In this document: positions 51,325-58,596 of the stretch, one piece after another
Position numbering within the stretch: position 1 is the stretch's first letter
How the letters are laid out: the number at the start of each line of letters is the position of its first letter
From: Nocardia sp. CC227C
GTDB taxonomy: Bacteria > Actinomycetota > Actinomycetes > Mycobacteriales > Mycobacteriaceae
DNA length: 64,000 nt
NCBI RefSeq assembly: GCF_030767025.1
Contig: NZ_JASITE010000007.1
Span: 248,001 to 312,000, forward strand
Direction of reading: 5' to 3'
Position numbers and translations under genes: made by a program
The notes under the pieces: model-generated
Database searches by the model: none
The model's input: only the letters and a program-made list of their open reading frames with translations
What the model was told of the DNA's origin: nothing

Positions 51325-52932
51325 TCAGGACACGGGTACGGAGTCGAAGGGCCGGCGGGGGCGATCGGCCACCAGATCGGTCCCCCGGGAGACCAGTCGG
51401 TTGGCGGCCTGGGCCGGTCGGATCCGGGCGCGGACACCGGTGCCACCGGCCGGTACCGCGGTGATGTCGGGGTGGCTGATCACCCCGGCGAACGGGCCCT
51501 GCCACGCGGTCCAGAGCGTGAAATCGGGGCTGAGCGCGTAGATTCCGCCGCTGAGCGCACCGTCGCGGCCGGTCCCGGCCGCCACCACGTTGAGCCGGTT
51601 CTCCGCCGCCCGTTCGGGAAGCCCGAGACTCGTTTCCCAGGCTTCGGCGGGAGTGTGGGACACCGCGACCACCTCGGCGTCCTGAATGGCCGCCAGCCGG
51701 AAGGTCTCGGGAAACAGCGCGTCGTCGCCGACCACGAGAGCGATTCGGCCCCACGGGAGTTCGACCACGGTGAGGGTGGAGCCGGGGGCGGCCGGCCATG
51801 GGTGGCGCGCGGTCGGATGCAGCTGCGGCTGGCGCGCCACCACCCCGTCGGCGTGCACCAGCAGACCGTGGTGAGCGACGCCTTCGCGGACCGTGGTGAC
51901 GGCGTACGCGGTCGTGCCGCGCAGCGCGTCGGCGAGTTCGGGAACCGGGATGGCGGCCAGTTCGGGCAGCACGATCAGGTCGGCACCGGCGGTGGCCAGG
52001 GTGCGGACGATATCGGGATCGGGTAGCGCGACCGCGGCGGTCACCGCCTCGGCGCCGGGCTCGGCCCGTGGCGCCGCGGGTGTGGCGAGCAGCGGCCGAT
52101 AGAGTTCGGGACGCCGGGCGGCGAGCACATCGGTGCCGTCGGGCCGCCGTTTGTCGTCGGCGCGAGCGATCTCGATATCGGCGACCACCACGGCCTCCCC
52201 GCGCGGCGGCGCCACGGCGACCCGGCTGCCGTCGGGGGCGACGATCTGGCTCTCCCCGGCCCCGTCCAGGCGGTCCGGCGGCACCCCGAGCCGGGCGGCG
52301 ATCTCGGGCAGCCGGTCCGCCGGCAGCAGCGGGCCGACCTTGTTCGCGGCGATCACCCACACCTTGTTCTCGGCGGCGCGCACCGGTATATGCAGCGCCG
52401 CCTCGTCGACGGCGAAGGAGTTGAGGCTGTTGAGCAGCACCTGCGCGCCGCGGACGGCGAGCGAGCGGGTGACCTCGTTGACGACGCCCTCCATGCAGGC
52501 GTACATGCCGATGCGGCCGAGCGCGGTCTCGATGATCGGCGAATCCTGGCGGCCCGCATCGAGGTAGTCGTTCTCGGCGCCCATGAGGATCTGCTTGTCG
52601 GCCCGGCCGAGCAGCTCGCCGCCGGGGCCGAAGAGCAGTGAGGCGCCCGTGGTCCGGCCGTGGGCGTGCGCGAGCGTGACGCCGATCTTGACGAATACGC
52701 CGTGGTGCGCGGCACGGGCGGCGATGGTGGAGAGAAAGGAATCTCCGAGCTCGCACGCCATTCGGTGCGCATGAGCGCGGTCGTCGTACCAGGATAGGTG
52801 GTTGCAGAACTCGGGGAGGACCACCAGTTCGGCCCCCGTCTCGGCGGCGGCGTCGATCATGCGGACGCAGGTGGCGAGATTGTTCGCGACATCGGTTCCG
52901 ACCGCGAACTGCGCGGCCGCGACTCGGGTCAT
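51325..52932 (-). CDS. Tandem nitrilase-fold (carbon-nitrogen hydrolase) protein
   Basis: A 535-residue protein with two CN-hydrolase domains. In the first (1-270) the full triad is visible: Glu41 in VVLPEFCNHLSW, Lys113 in GRADKQILMG and Cys146 in GMYACMEGV. In the second the Glu is kept (IVLPELAAIP) but the Lys and Cys positions are lost (VVGDDALFPE), so it is probably a non-catalytic partner domain. It would hydrolyse an amide or nitrile; a maleamate-like amide from pyrrole-ring fragments is a possibility. ATG 52932 is chosen because ATG 52971 overlaps the operator. It is the first gene of the operon. Confidence 0.82.
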   Translation of the reverse strand: MTRVAAAQFAVGTDVANNLATCVRMIDAAAETGAELVVLPEFCNHLSWYDDRAHAHRMACELGDSFLSTIAARAAHHGVFVKIGVTLAHAHGRTTGASLLFGPGGELLGRADKQILMGAENDYLDAGRQDSPIIETALGRIGMYACMEGVVNEVTRSLAVRGAQVLLNSLNSFAVDEAALHIPVRAAENKVWVIAANKVGPLLPADRLPEIAARLGVPPDRLDGAGESQIVAPDGSRVAVAPPRGEAVVVADIEIARADDKRRPDGTDVLAARRPELYRPLLATPAAPRAEPGAEAVTAAVALPDPDIVRTLATAGADLIVLPELAAIPVPELADALRGTTAYAVTTVREGVAHHGLLVHADGVVARQPQLHPTARHPWPAAPGSTLTVVELPWGRIALVVGDDALFPETFRLAAIQDAEVVAVSHTPAEAWETSLGLPERAAENRLNVVAAGTGRDGALSGGIYALSPDFTLWTAWQGPFAGVISHPDITAVPAGGTGVRARIRPAQAANRLVSRGTDLVADRPRRPFDSVPVS

Positions 52933-52958
52933 ACGTGTGCGCCCTTCCACTCCGGATA

Positions 52959-52985
52959 GTGTTTCGTACATCGAAACACCGTTTC
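52959..52985. promoter_or_regulatory. Candidate IclR operator of the tetrapyrrole operon
   Basis: GTTTC-GTACATC-GAAAC at 52961-52977, extended to perfect 8-bp arms GTGTTTCG/CGAAACAC (52959-52979), with a further GTTTC at 52981-52985, exactly 20 bp after the first. It is 27 bp upstream of ATG 52932. Confidence 0.75.
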
Positions 52986-53145
52986 CATAGTCTTGATTCT
53001 GTACCCGGTGCCGGGATCTGTCCAGCGGCGTCCGCGGATTTCGCGTCGCGGTAATCGCGGGCGGTCCGATCCTGCTGTTTCCCTTGCGGTGAGGTCTGTT
53101 TCGCCTTGACACCCGCTGGAGGTGCGGGTTCAATATGGCAATTCC

Positions 53146-53170
53146 GAAACTGCGTTTCCATCAGAGAAAC
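53146..53170. promoter_or_regulatory. Candidate IclR operator of the neocarzinostatin-fold operon
   Basis: GTTTC-CATCAGA-GAAAC at 53154-53170, with 7-bp arms GCGTTTC/GAAACGC, and a GAAAC half-site at 53146-53150, 20 bp from the right half. It lies 18 bp upstream of the leader peptide start at 53188. Confidence 0.72.
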
Positions 53171-53187
53171 GCTCGCAGGAGGTAAGG

Positions 53188-53238
53188 ATGACGACCTGCG
53201 ATTCGCAGCGATCCTCGTTCCCCCGGTCGGAGGGTTGA
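53188..53238 (+). CDS. Short leader peptide ahead of the membrane protein
   Basis: A 16-codon frame (MTTCDSQRSSFPRSEG) with the best ribosome site in the area, AGGAGG at 53177-53182. It stops 1 nt before the ATG of the membrane protein (TGATATG). Such an arrangement usually couples translation. It has no similarity that I recognise and may simply aid initiation of the next gene. Confidence 0.45.
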   Translation: MTTCDSQRSSFPRSEG

Positions 53239-53239
53239 T

Positions 53240-54493
53240 ATGCGAACCGATCGAATCGGGCTCGCCGCCCTGGTGCTCGCCGGTGCCTGGGCGGGTCCGG
53301 TGGCGGGCGGGCAGCTGGTATTGCTGAGCAAGCCGTTCGGCGGCATGGTCGGCGTGCCCGGGACGGCGATCGGCTATATCGCGCTCACGGCGCTGGTCAC
53401 CGGCTCGGCGGCCGGAGTCGTGGCGGTGTGGCGACGGTGGTCGCCGTCCTGGGCGGCGGGGGCCGGGATCGTGGCCGGGGCGGCGTTCACAGCCGCCGGG
53501 ATGCTCTCCGGCCCGGTGCCTTTCGTCGCCGCGCTGCTGGTCGCGAGCGCGGCCTGCGGCCCGCTCATCGCCATCGGCCGAGTCCTGGTCTGGCGACGGC
53601 CGCGCGCGCTGGCCGGATGGCAGGTGGCGATGACGGTGGGCGTGGCGGTCGCGGCGGGTACGGGCGGCCGCTGGATCGAGACGCCCGGTACCGCGCTGAT
53701 CGTCGCGGGGATCGCGGTAGGGCTGCACAGTGCGCTGGCGCTGGGAGTGAAACGTCCTACGGAAGAGGTCATGCCGATCAGTGCAGGTGCTGCCGGTGCT
53801 GCCGGAGCTGCTGGTGCCGGAGCTGCTGGTGCCGACGGTGCCGGTGCCGCTGCCGGTGCCGACGGTGCCGGTGTCGGTGTCGGTGCCGACGGTGCCGGTC
53901 TCGGTGTCGGCGCTGACGCCGGTACCGGTCTGTCGCGCCACGATCTCCTGCTCGGTTACGCCGCCGCTGGATTCGTGCTCGGCGGAACCATACTGCCCGC
54001 ACTACACCTGCTGCTCTTCCGCTGGGAAGTTTTCGGTGCCGACCAGGTGGGGTTGCTGATGCTGGCCGCCGTGCCCGCGGGTATCGCGGTGGCACTGCCG
54101 GGTCCGCACGCGAGCGCCGTTCCGGTGCTGCTGATCCTCGCCGCGGGCGGTCCGGTCCTGGTGTCCACGGCTCCGGGCGCCGCCGGTGTGGCGATCGGCA
54201 TCGCGGTCACCCTGGCCGCGGGGGCGCGGGCGGCCCGCGGTCTGGACCGCACGGCCGCGATCACGCCCGGACACCCGTGGTGGGCGGTGTTCACCCTGCT
54301 CGTCGTGCTGGTCGCCGGAGTGCTCGGCCTGGGCGCGGTGTCGCTGCTCGCTTCCCGCTTCGGTACGGGTACGGCGCTCACCGCGCTCGCACTGCCCGTC
54401 CTGGTCGCCGCCGCGCTGTACGCGCGCTCGGCGCGTCCCCGACCGGCGCGAACCAGCGCCGCCCACCCGGTGCTCGAAGGAGGGCTGCCATGA
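53240..54493 (+). CDS. Polytopic membrane protein with Gly/Ala-repeat loop (MFS-like)
   Basis: A 417-residue protein with about 11 to 12 hydrophobic helices in two halves. The first begins LAALVLAGAWAGPVAGGQLV. The halves are joined by a ~50-residue loop made of GA/AGAAG/GADGAG repeats (about 180-235). The two-halves layout resembles MFS, but the motif-A signature is not clear. It leads an operon with two neocarzinostatin-fold surface proteins under an IclR-type operator; uptake or efflux of a hydrophobic ligand is a reasonable guess. AGGG precedes the ATG. Confidence 0.7.
   Translation: MRTDRIGLAALVLAGAWAGPVAGGQLVLLSKPFGGMVGVPGTAIGYIALTALVTGSAAGVVAVWRRWSPSWAAGAGIVAGAAFTAAGMLSGPVPFVAALLVASAACGPLIAIGRVLVWRRPRALAGWQVAMTVGVAVAAGTGGRWIETPGTALIVAGIAVGLHSALALGVKRPTEEVMPISAGAAGAAGAAGAGAAGADGAGAAAGADGAGVGVGADGAGLGVGADAGTGLSRHDLLLGYAAAGFVLGGTILPALHLLLFRWEVFGADQVGLLMLAAVPAGIAVALPGPHASAVPVLLILAAGGPVLVSTAPGAAGVAIGIAVTLAAGARAARGLDRTAAITPGHPWWAVFTLLVVLVAGVLGLGAVSLLASRFGTGTALTALALPVLVAAALYARSARPRPARTSAAHPVLEGGLP
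53778..53935 (+). repeat. Low-complexity coding repeat (GGTGCCGxx units)
   Basis: About 160 bp of degenerate 6- and 18-bp repeats (GGTGCTGCC, GCTGGTGCC, GACGGTGCCGGT types) that encode a Gly/Ala/Asp/Val-rich linker inside the membrane protein. The repeats keep the frame and are likely to be length-variable between strains. Confidence 0.85.
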
Positions 54494-55065
54494 TCCGCGC
54501 GGCCGCGGTCTGTTCCATCACGCTGGCGGCGCTGGCCGTCACCGCACCCGGGTACGCGGCCCCGGAGGACCCGCCCGTGCTGTCGGTGACCGCCAGTTCC
54601 GGTCTGGCAGAGGGACAGCGAATCACCGTGGACGGCAGCGGCTTCCGCCCCGGACTCGCCGCCGTCGCGGTGGGGCTGTGCACGCAGGGCTTCGCCAACG
54701 GGCTGCGGGACTGCGATCTGGAGGGCGGGGCGACCTTCGTCAATATCGCCGCCGACGGCACCATTCCGACGGTAACCCTCACCGCGCGGGCGCGTTTCGG
54801 CGATATCGACTGCACACAGCGGCAATGCGTGATCGCCGCCGCACCCCTGCCCGGCACCGAACCGCAATCGGTGATCGACGCCAATTCGGCGCAGATCCCC
54901 GTGGACTTCGCCGGTTCCCGACCGCCCACGACCACCACGACCACCACGTCGGCCACCCGCGTCGACTCCGAGACCACCGGCCCGTCGACGGCGCTCTGGT
55001 CGGTCACGGCCGCCCTGCTGTCCGCCGTCGCTCTCGCCGCGCTCGCCGAGCGTCGGCGCTTGTGA
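54490..55065 (+). CDS. Surface-anchored neocarzinostatin-fold protein (first)
   Basis: A 191-residue protein: signal peptide (AVCSITLAALAVTAPGYA), an immunoglobulin-like domain at about 30-140, a Thr-rich stalk (PPTTTTTTTSAT) and a C-terminal membrane helix followed by ERRRL. The domain matches neocarzinostatin apoproteins: LSVTASSGLAEGQRITVDG at the start and four Cys in the two-disulfide arrangement (GLC...RDC and DCTQRQC). Those proteins bind hydrophobic chromophores. ATG overlaps the upstream stop (ATGA). It may bind the tetrapyrrole or another aromatic ligand at the cell surface. Confidence 0.75.
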   Translation: MIRAAAVCSITLAALAVTAPGYAAPEDPPVLSVTASSGLAEGQRITVDGSGFRPGLAAVAVGLCTQGFANGLRDCDLEGGATFVNIAADGTIPTVTLTARARFGDIDCTQRQCVIAAAPLPGTEPQSVIDANSAQIPVDFAGSRPPTTTTTTTSATRVDSETTGPSTALWSVTAALLSAVALAALAERRRL

Positions 55066-55083
55066 CATCCCCGAGGAGGAAAT

Positions 55084-55668
55084 ATGAAGTCCACCGTCCT
55101 GCGCACCGCCGTACCGGCGGCCGCCGCCACCCTGGCGCTGCTCATCGGCAGTCCGGCGGCGTTCGCCGCGCCTACCCTGGAGGTGAGCGAGAGTTCCGGT
55201 GTCGCGCCCGGACAGGTGATCACGGTGAATCTGGCGGGGCTGCCGCCGAATCTGCCCACGGTGGCCGTGGGCCAGTGCACGCCGCAGATCACGCTGCCGA
55301 CCGACTGCCAGCTCAGCGGCTCGCTCATGGGCCGGTCCGATGAGCAGGGCGTCTGGCAGCCGACCGGCGGGCGAGAGCTGGCTCTGGTCGAGGCGGTGGG
55401 CGGCACCGACTGCACCGCCGCCCCGGGCGCCTGCACCGTCGCGGTCACCAGTCTGACCGACCCGTCGAAGATCCTGGCGGCCGTCCCGCTCACCTTCGGC
55501 GCGCCGGAGACCACGCCGCCGTCCACACCGCTGGCCGATGCCGACACGACCGAAGCGGCCGGGGAGGACAGCGATACCGGCATGATCGTCGCCATTGTGG
55601 CAGGCGGGGTGGCACTCGCGGCCGTGGCCGCCGGACTGCTGGTGATGCGTCGCCGCGGCAGCCGATGA
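55084..55668 (+). CDS. Surface-anchored neocarzinostatin-fold protein (second)
   Basis: A 194-residue paralogue of the preceding protein with the same plan: signal peptide ending SPAAFA, domain start LEVSESSGVAPGQVITVNLA, four Cys (VGQC...TDC, DCTAAPGAC), a Thr/Ala-rich stalk and the anchor IVAIVAGGVALAAVAAGLLV followed by MRRRGSR. GAGGAGG lies 5 nt before the ATG. The two domains are only moderately alike, so they may bind different ligands or form a pair. Confidence 0.75.
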   Translation: MKSTVLRTAVPAAAATLALLIGSPAAFAAPTLEVSESSGVAPGQVITVNLAGLPPNLPTVAVGQCTPQITLPTDCQLSGSLMGRSDEQGVWQPTGGRELALVEAVGGTDCTAAPGACTVAVTSLTDPSKILAAVPLTFGAPETTPPSTPLADADTTEAAGEDSDTGMIVAIVAGGVALAAVAAGLLVMRRRGSR

Positions 55669-55976
55669 GCGCCGGAGGGATGGGCACCGACGGGGCGCTC
55701 ACCCACGTGGTGCTCATGAAGTTCGCCGATCGCGCGGACAGTGAGCGCGCGGCGGAACTGCTGCGCGGCCTGGCGGGCGAGGTCCCGCACCTGAGATCGC
55801 TGTCGGTCGCGCTGGACGAACTCGGCACCGATGTCTCCTACGACCTGTGCCTGGTGACCACCCACGACTCCGGCGCGGAACTGCTTGCCTACCAGGGGCA
55901 TCCGGCACACCGCGAGGTGGCGGCCTGGCTGGTGCCGCGTCTGGCGGCGCGGGCGGTGGTGGACTATCACTCCTGA
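55665..55976 (+). CDS. Dabb-family (stress-responsive A/B barrel) protein
   Basis: A 103-residue dimeric alpha+beta barrel protein: VVLMKFADRADSERAAELLR, the central DVSYDLCLVTTHDSGAELLA and the terminal AAWLVPRLAARAVVDY. Dabb proteins include small enzymes such as olivetolic acid cyclase and heme-like binders. It overlaps the upstream gene by ATGA, so it belongs to the neocarzinostatin-fold operon. Confidence 0.78.
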   Translation: MSAGGMGTDGALTHVVLMKFADRADSERAAELLRGLAGEVPHLRSLSVALDELGTDVSYDLCLVTTHDSGAELLAYQGHPAHREVAAWLVPRLAARAVVDYHS

Positions 55977-56430
55977 GCGGGGGCGGCCGGTCCCGGCTCG
56001 CGCCCCTTCACCGTGCGGTGGCACACCGCGATCAGCGCGGCCCGCAGTTCCTCGTCGGGTATCCCCGCCAGGGGCCCTCGTCGAGGCGAAGGGGATGGAC
56101 CGCGATGGTGGTCATGATCATGGTGCGGATACGCAGCGCCCGCAGCGCGTGCACCGCCGCGGCGGCCCGAGGGGTGGCGGGCTCGGGGTCCGCCCCGAAG
56201 TAGTCGTGGGCGCGCCGTTCGTGGCGGGCCGCGTACTCCGTTGCCAGCGTTCGTGATCCGGGCGTCGCACCGCCGTGCGACTGACCGGAGAGCAGGCGGA
56301 AGGCGTCGGGGTCGCGGATGCTCCAGTCCCAGACGGCGTCGACGATCCCTGCGCCACGGTGCTCACCGAGGAGCAGCGGAAGACGTTGGCGGAGTTCGTC
56401 TCCCGGGGTGGGCGTCGGCCGGTGCTGCAC
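55967..56430 (-). pseudogene. Degraded TetR-type C-terminal domain with frameshift
   Basis: One minus frame (56430 to about 56070) reads GIVDAVWDWSIRDPDAFRLL and then RAAAAVHALRALRIRTMIMT, like a TetR-family ligand domain. Near 56070 the frame shifts by one base: the next frame continues IPDEELRAALIAVCHRTVKG to a stop at 55967, where it would fit in place of the unlikely YPTRNCGPR. No HTH part is found upstream before the aldehyde dehydrogenase end at 56652. I call it a broken regulator gene. Confidence 0.55.
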
Positions 56431-56651
56431 GGCACCAATGCCGCCATCGAACTCCTGGGCTGACGGAGCCGGGTACGGTCTGCTATTTCATGCTCGGCCA
56501 CTGTCGCGGTCGCTACGACCTGCGCGACGTCGGGTATCGCCGATCTGGGGCGCGCCGACCGGGCGGCTGGGAGTCCCCGGCGTTCCGGACAATCCTGGCG
56601 TCGCTGCGTGCACTGGGCGGTGACCGGCCGGATGCGTGCCGAGGTGGACGG

Positions 56652-58079
56652 CTACCGCGACGTCGCGTCCGGGTAGGCGCGCGCGGGCATGCCCGCGCCG
56701 CCGGGGCGGAACGCGGCCGGGGCGTGGATCACGGTGCTCTGCACGTACTCTCGCAGGCCCTCGTCGGCGTATTCGCGGCCGAAGCCGCTGCGTTTGATGC
56801 CGCCGAACGGTGCTCGCAGCGACATGCCGGTGCGGTTGTGGGTGTTGACGAAGGTGAATCCGGCCTCGAGCCGGGCGGCGACGGCGAGGGCGCGGTCCTC
56901 GTCGGCCGACCAGACCGAGGCGGCGAGCCCGAAATCGGAGTCGTTGGCCCGCGCGAGCGCCTCCTCCTCGCTCTCGTAGGTGAGCACCGGGACCAGGGGG
57001 CCGAACTGCTCCTCCCGCACTAGCGCGGCGTCGTCCGGGAGATCGAGGGCCAGCGCGGGCGCGACGTAGTACCCGCCGGAGGTGTCGGCCGGCAGATCCG
57101 CGAGCGGGATGAGCCACCCGCCCCGATTCCAGGCGTCGGAGATGAAGTGGTTCATGCGCTCGACGGCGGCGCGATCGACCACCGGACCCATGGTCACCCG
57201 TTCGTCCAAGGGGTCGCCGACGGTCAGGACGCGCCGGGCCGCCGCGAGATAGGACTCGACGAACTCGTCCAGGCGGGGGCGAGGTACGTACAGCCGCTTG
57301 GCCGCCATGCACACCTGACCGGAGGTGGCGAAGGAGGCGAGCACCAGGCGCTCGTAATCGCCCGGGGTGAGCGCGAAGTCGTCGAGGAACACCGCCGGAT
57401 CGTTGCCGCCGAGTTCCAGCACCACCGGGGTGAGCGCCGAACCGGCCGCCGCGGCGATCCGGCGGCCCGCCTCGGCCCCGCCGGTGAAGGCCACCTTGCC
57501 GACCCGCGGATGGGCGATGAGCGCCCGCACGGTCTCCGGGCCGCCGTGGATCACGTGCGTGGCGGGCAGCAGCGCCGCCAGCTTCGACACCGTGAGGGGC
57601 GCGAGCGGAGACGGCTTGAGCACCACCGCGTTCCCGGCGGCGAGGGCGGGACCGAGTTTGAGCGCGGCGAGAATGATGGGCGCGTTCCACGGCGTGATCG
57701 CGGCGACCACCCCGAACGGCGCGGGGGTGCGCTCGATCCGGCCGAACTCGTCGTCGACGACCGAGCCGTCCAGCACGCGCGGCGCGTTCGCGCACACCCA
57801 CCGCAGATACGCCGCGGCGAAACCGATCTCGCCCCGGCAGTCGGCCACCGGCTTACCCGTCTCCCGGGCGAGCAGCACACTCAGCCGCGCGGTCGCGTCC
57901 GCGAGCGCGTCGGCGGCGGTGCCCAGCACCGTGAGGCGGCGTTCCAGCGGCAGCGCCGACCACCCCAGGAAGTCCCGATGCGCCTCGCGGACAACCGGAT
58001 CCACCGCGTCGGCCGATGTGACCGGCACCGTCCCGACGGTCTCGCTGGGACGCGCGGGGTTCTCCCGCGAGATTCTCAT
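56652..58079 (-). CDS. Aldehyde dehydrogenase (NAD-dependent)
   Basis: A 475-residue ALDH-superfamily enzyme. The oxyanion Asn is in AAITPWNAPII, the general base Glu in PVVLELGGNDPAVFLDD and the catalytic Cys in ATSGQVCMAAKRLYVP. NAD-site motifs FTGGAEAGRRI and the C-terminal PFGGIKRSGFGREYADEG are intact. Start ATG 58079. It is a single gene without an obvious operator; it may oxidise an aldehyde released in the pathway, but the specificity cannot be read. Confidence 0.9.
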   Translation of the reverse strand: MRISRENPARPSETVGTVPVTSADAVDPVVREAHRDFLGWSALPLERRLTVLGTAADALADATARLSVLLARETGKPVADCRGEIGFAAAYLRWVCANAPRVLDGSVVDDEFGRIERTPAPFGVVAAITPWNAPIILAALKLGPALAAGNAVVLKPSPLAPLTVSKLAALLPATHVIHGGPETVRALIAHPRVGKVAFTGGAEAGRRIAAAAGSALTPVVLELGGNDPAVFLDDFALTPGDYERLVLASFATSGQVCMAAKRLYVPRPRLDEFVESYLAAARRVLTVGDPLDERVTMGPVVDRAAVERMNHFISDAWNRGGWLIPLADLPADTSGGYYVAPALALDLPDDAALVREEQFGPLVPVLTYESEEEALARANDSDFGLAASVWSADEDRALAVAARLEAGFTFVNTHNRTGMSLRAPFGGIKRSGFGREYADEGLREYVQSTVIHAPAAFRPGGAGMPARAYPDATSR

Positions 58080-58596
58080 CGGTGCGCTCCGTTCTGTTCG
58101 CCCCGGCCGTCCAGGCCCCCGTGGCCGATGCCCGTCGCGGTCTCCTCGACCGGGGACGCGAGTATGGCGTCGCGGATGCGCGACGCGCTGGCGTCGGATC
58201 TGGTCAAGGGGGGTACCGCGCGGCACGTGCTGGTGGTCGGCGTCGAGAAGGCGTCGGTGGCGGGCGATTCCCGCGGCTCAGCAGGCCCACCGTGCGGGTG
58301 GGGGTACTCGGCGGTGGCCGGGTCTCGGCCATTCCCGGCGGTCTTCAGGGGGCGGGGGTGACGGAGTGAGCGCGGCGGCTGTCCCGAGCAGCTGTCCGGT
58401 GTGGCCTTCGTGCGTGACTCCGAGGCGGGCGTCGTACCGATCGGTTCCGGTGCGGCTGGATGATGGGCAGCGAACGGAGCCGAGACAGCCGTCCCCGCGC
58501 GAGGATCGGCAGTGTTCGGGCGGGCGCGTCGTCCGGTGGCGGCCGGGTACGCCGGGGTGGTGGGTATCGCGGCGTGGGACGCCGTCGCGGGGCGGG
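58080..58596. other. Gene-free interval
   Basis: About 515 bases between the aldehyde dehydrogenase start and the FAD monooxygenase stop. Several frames are open but all are low-complexity Arg/Gly-rich and lack ribosome sites. I see no operator of the GTTTC type here. Confidence 0.5.

Noticed and set aside
51293-53941. An 882-codon minus-strand frame with Thr/Gly repeats at its start
   Set aside because: The repeats are the antisense of the Gly/Ala loop of the membrane protein and the rest is a shadow of the nitrilase-fold gene.
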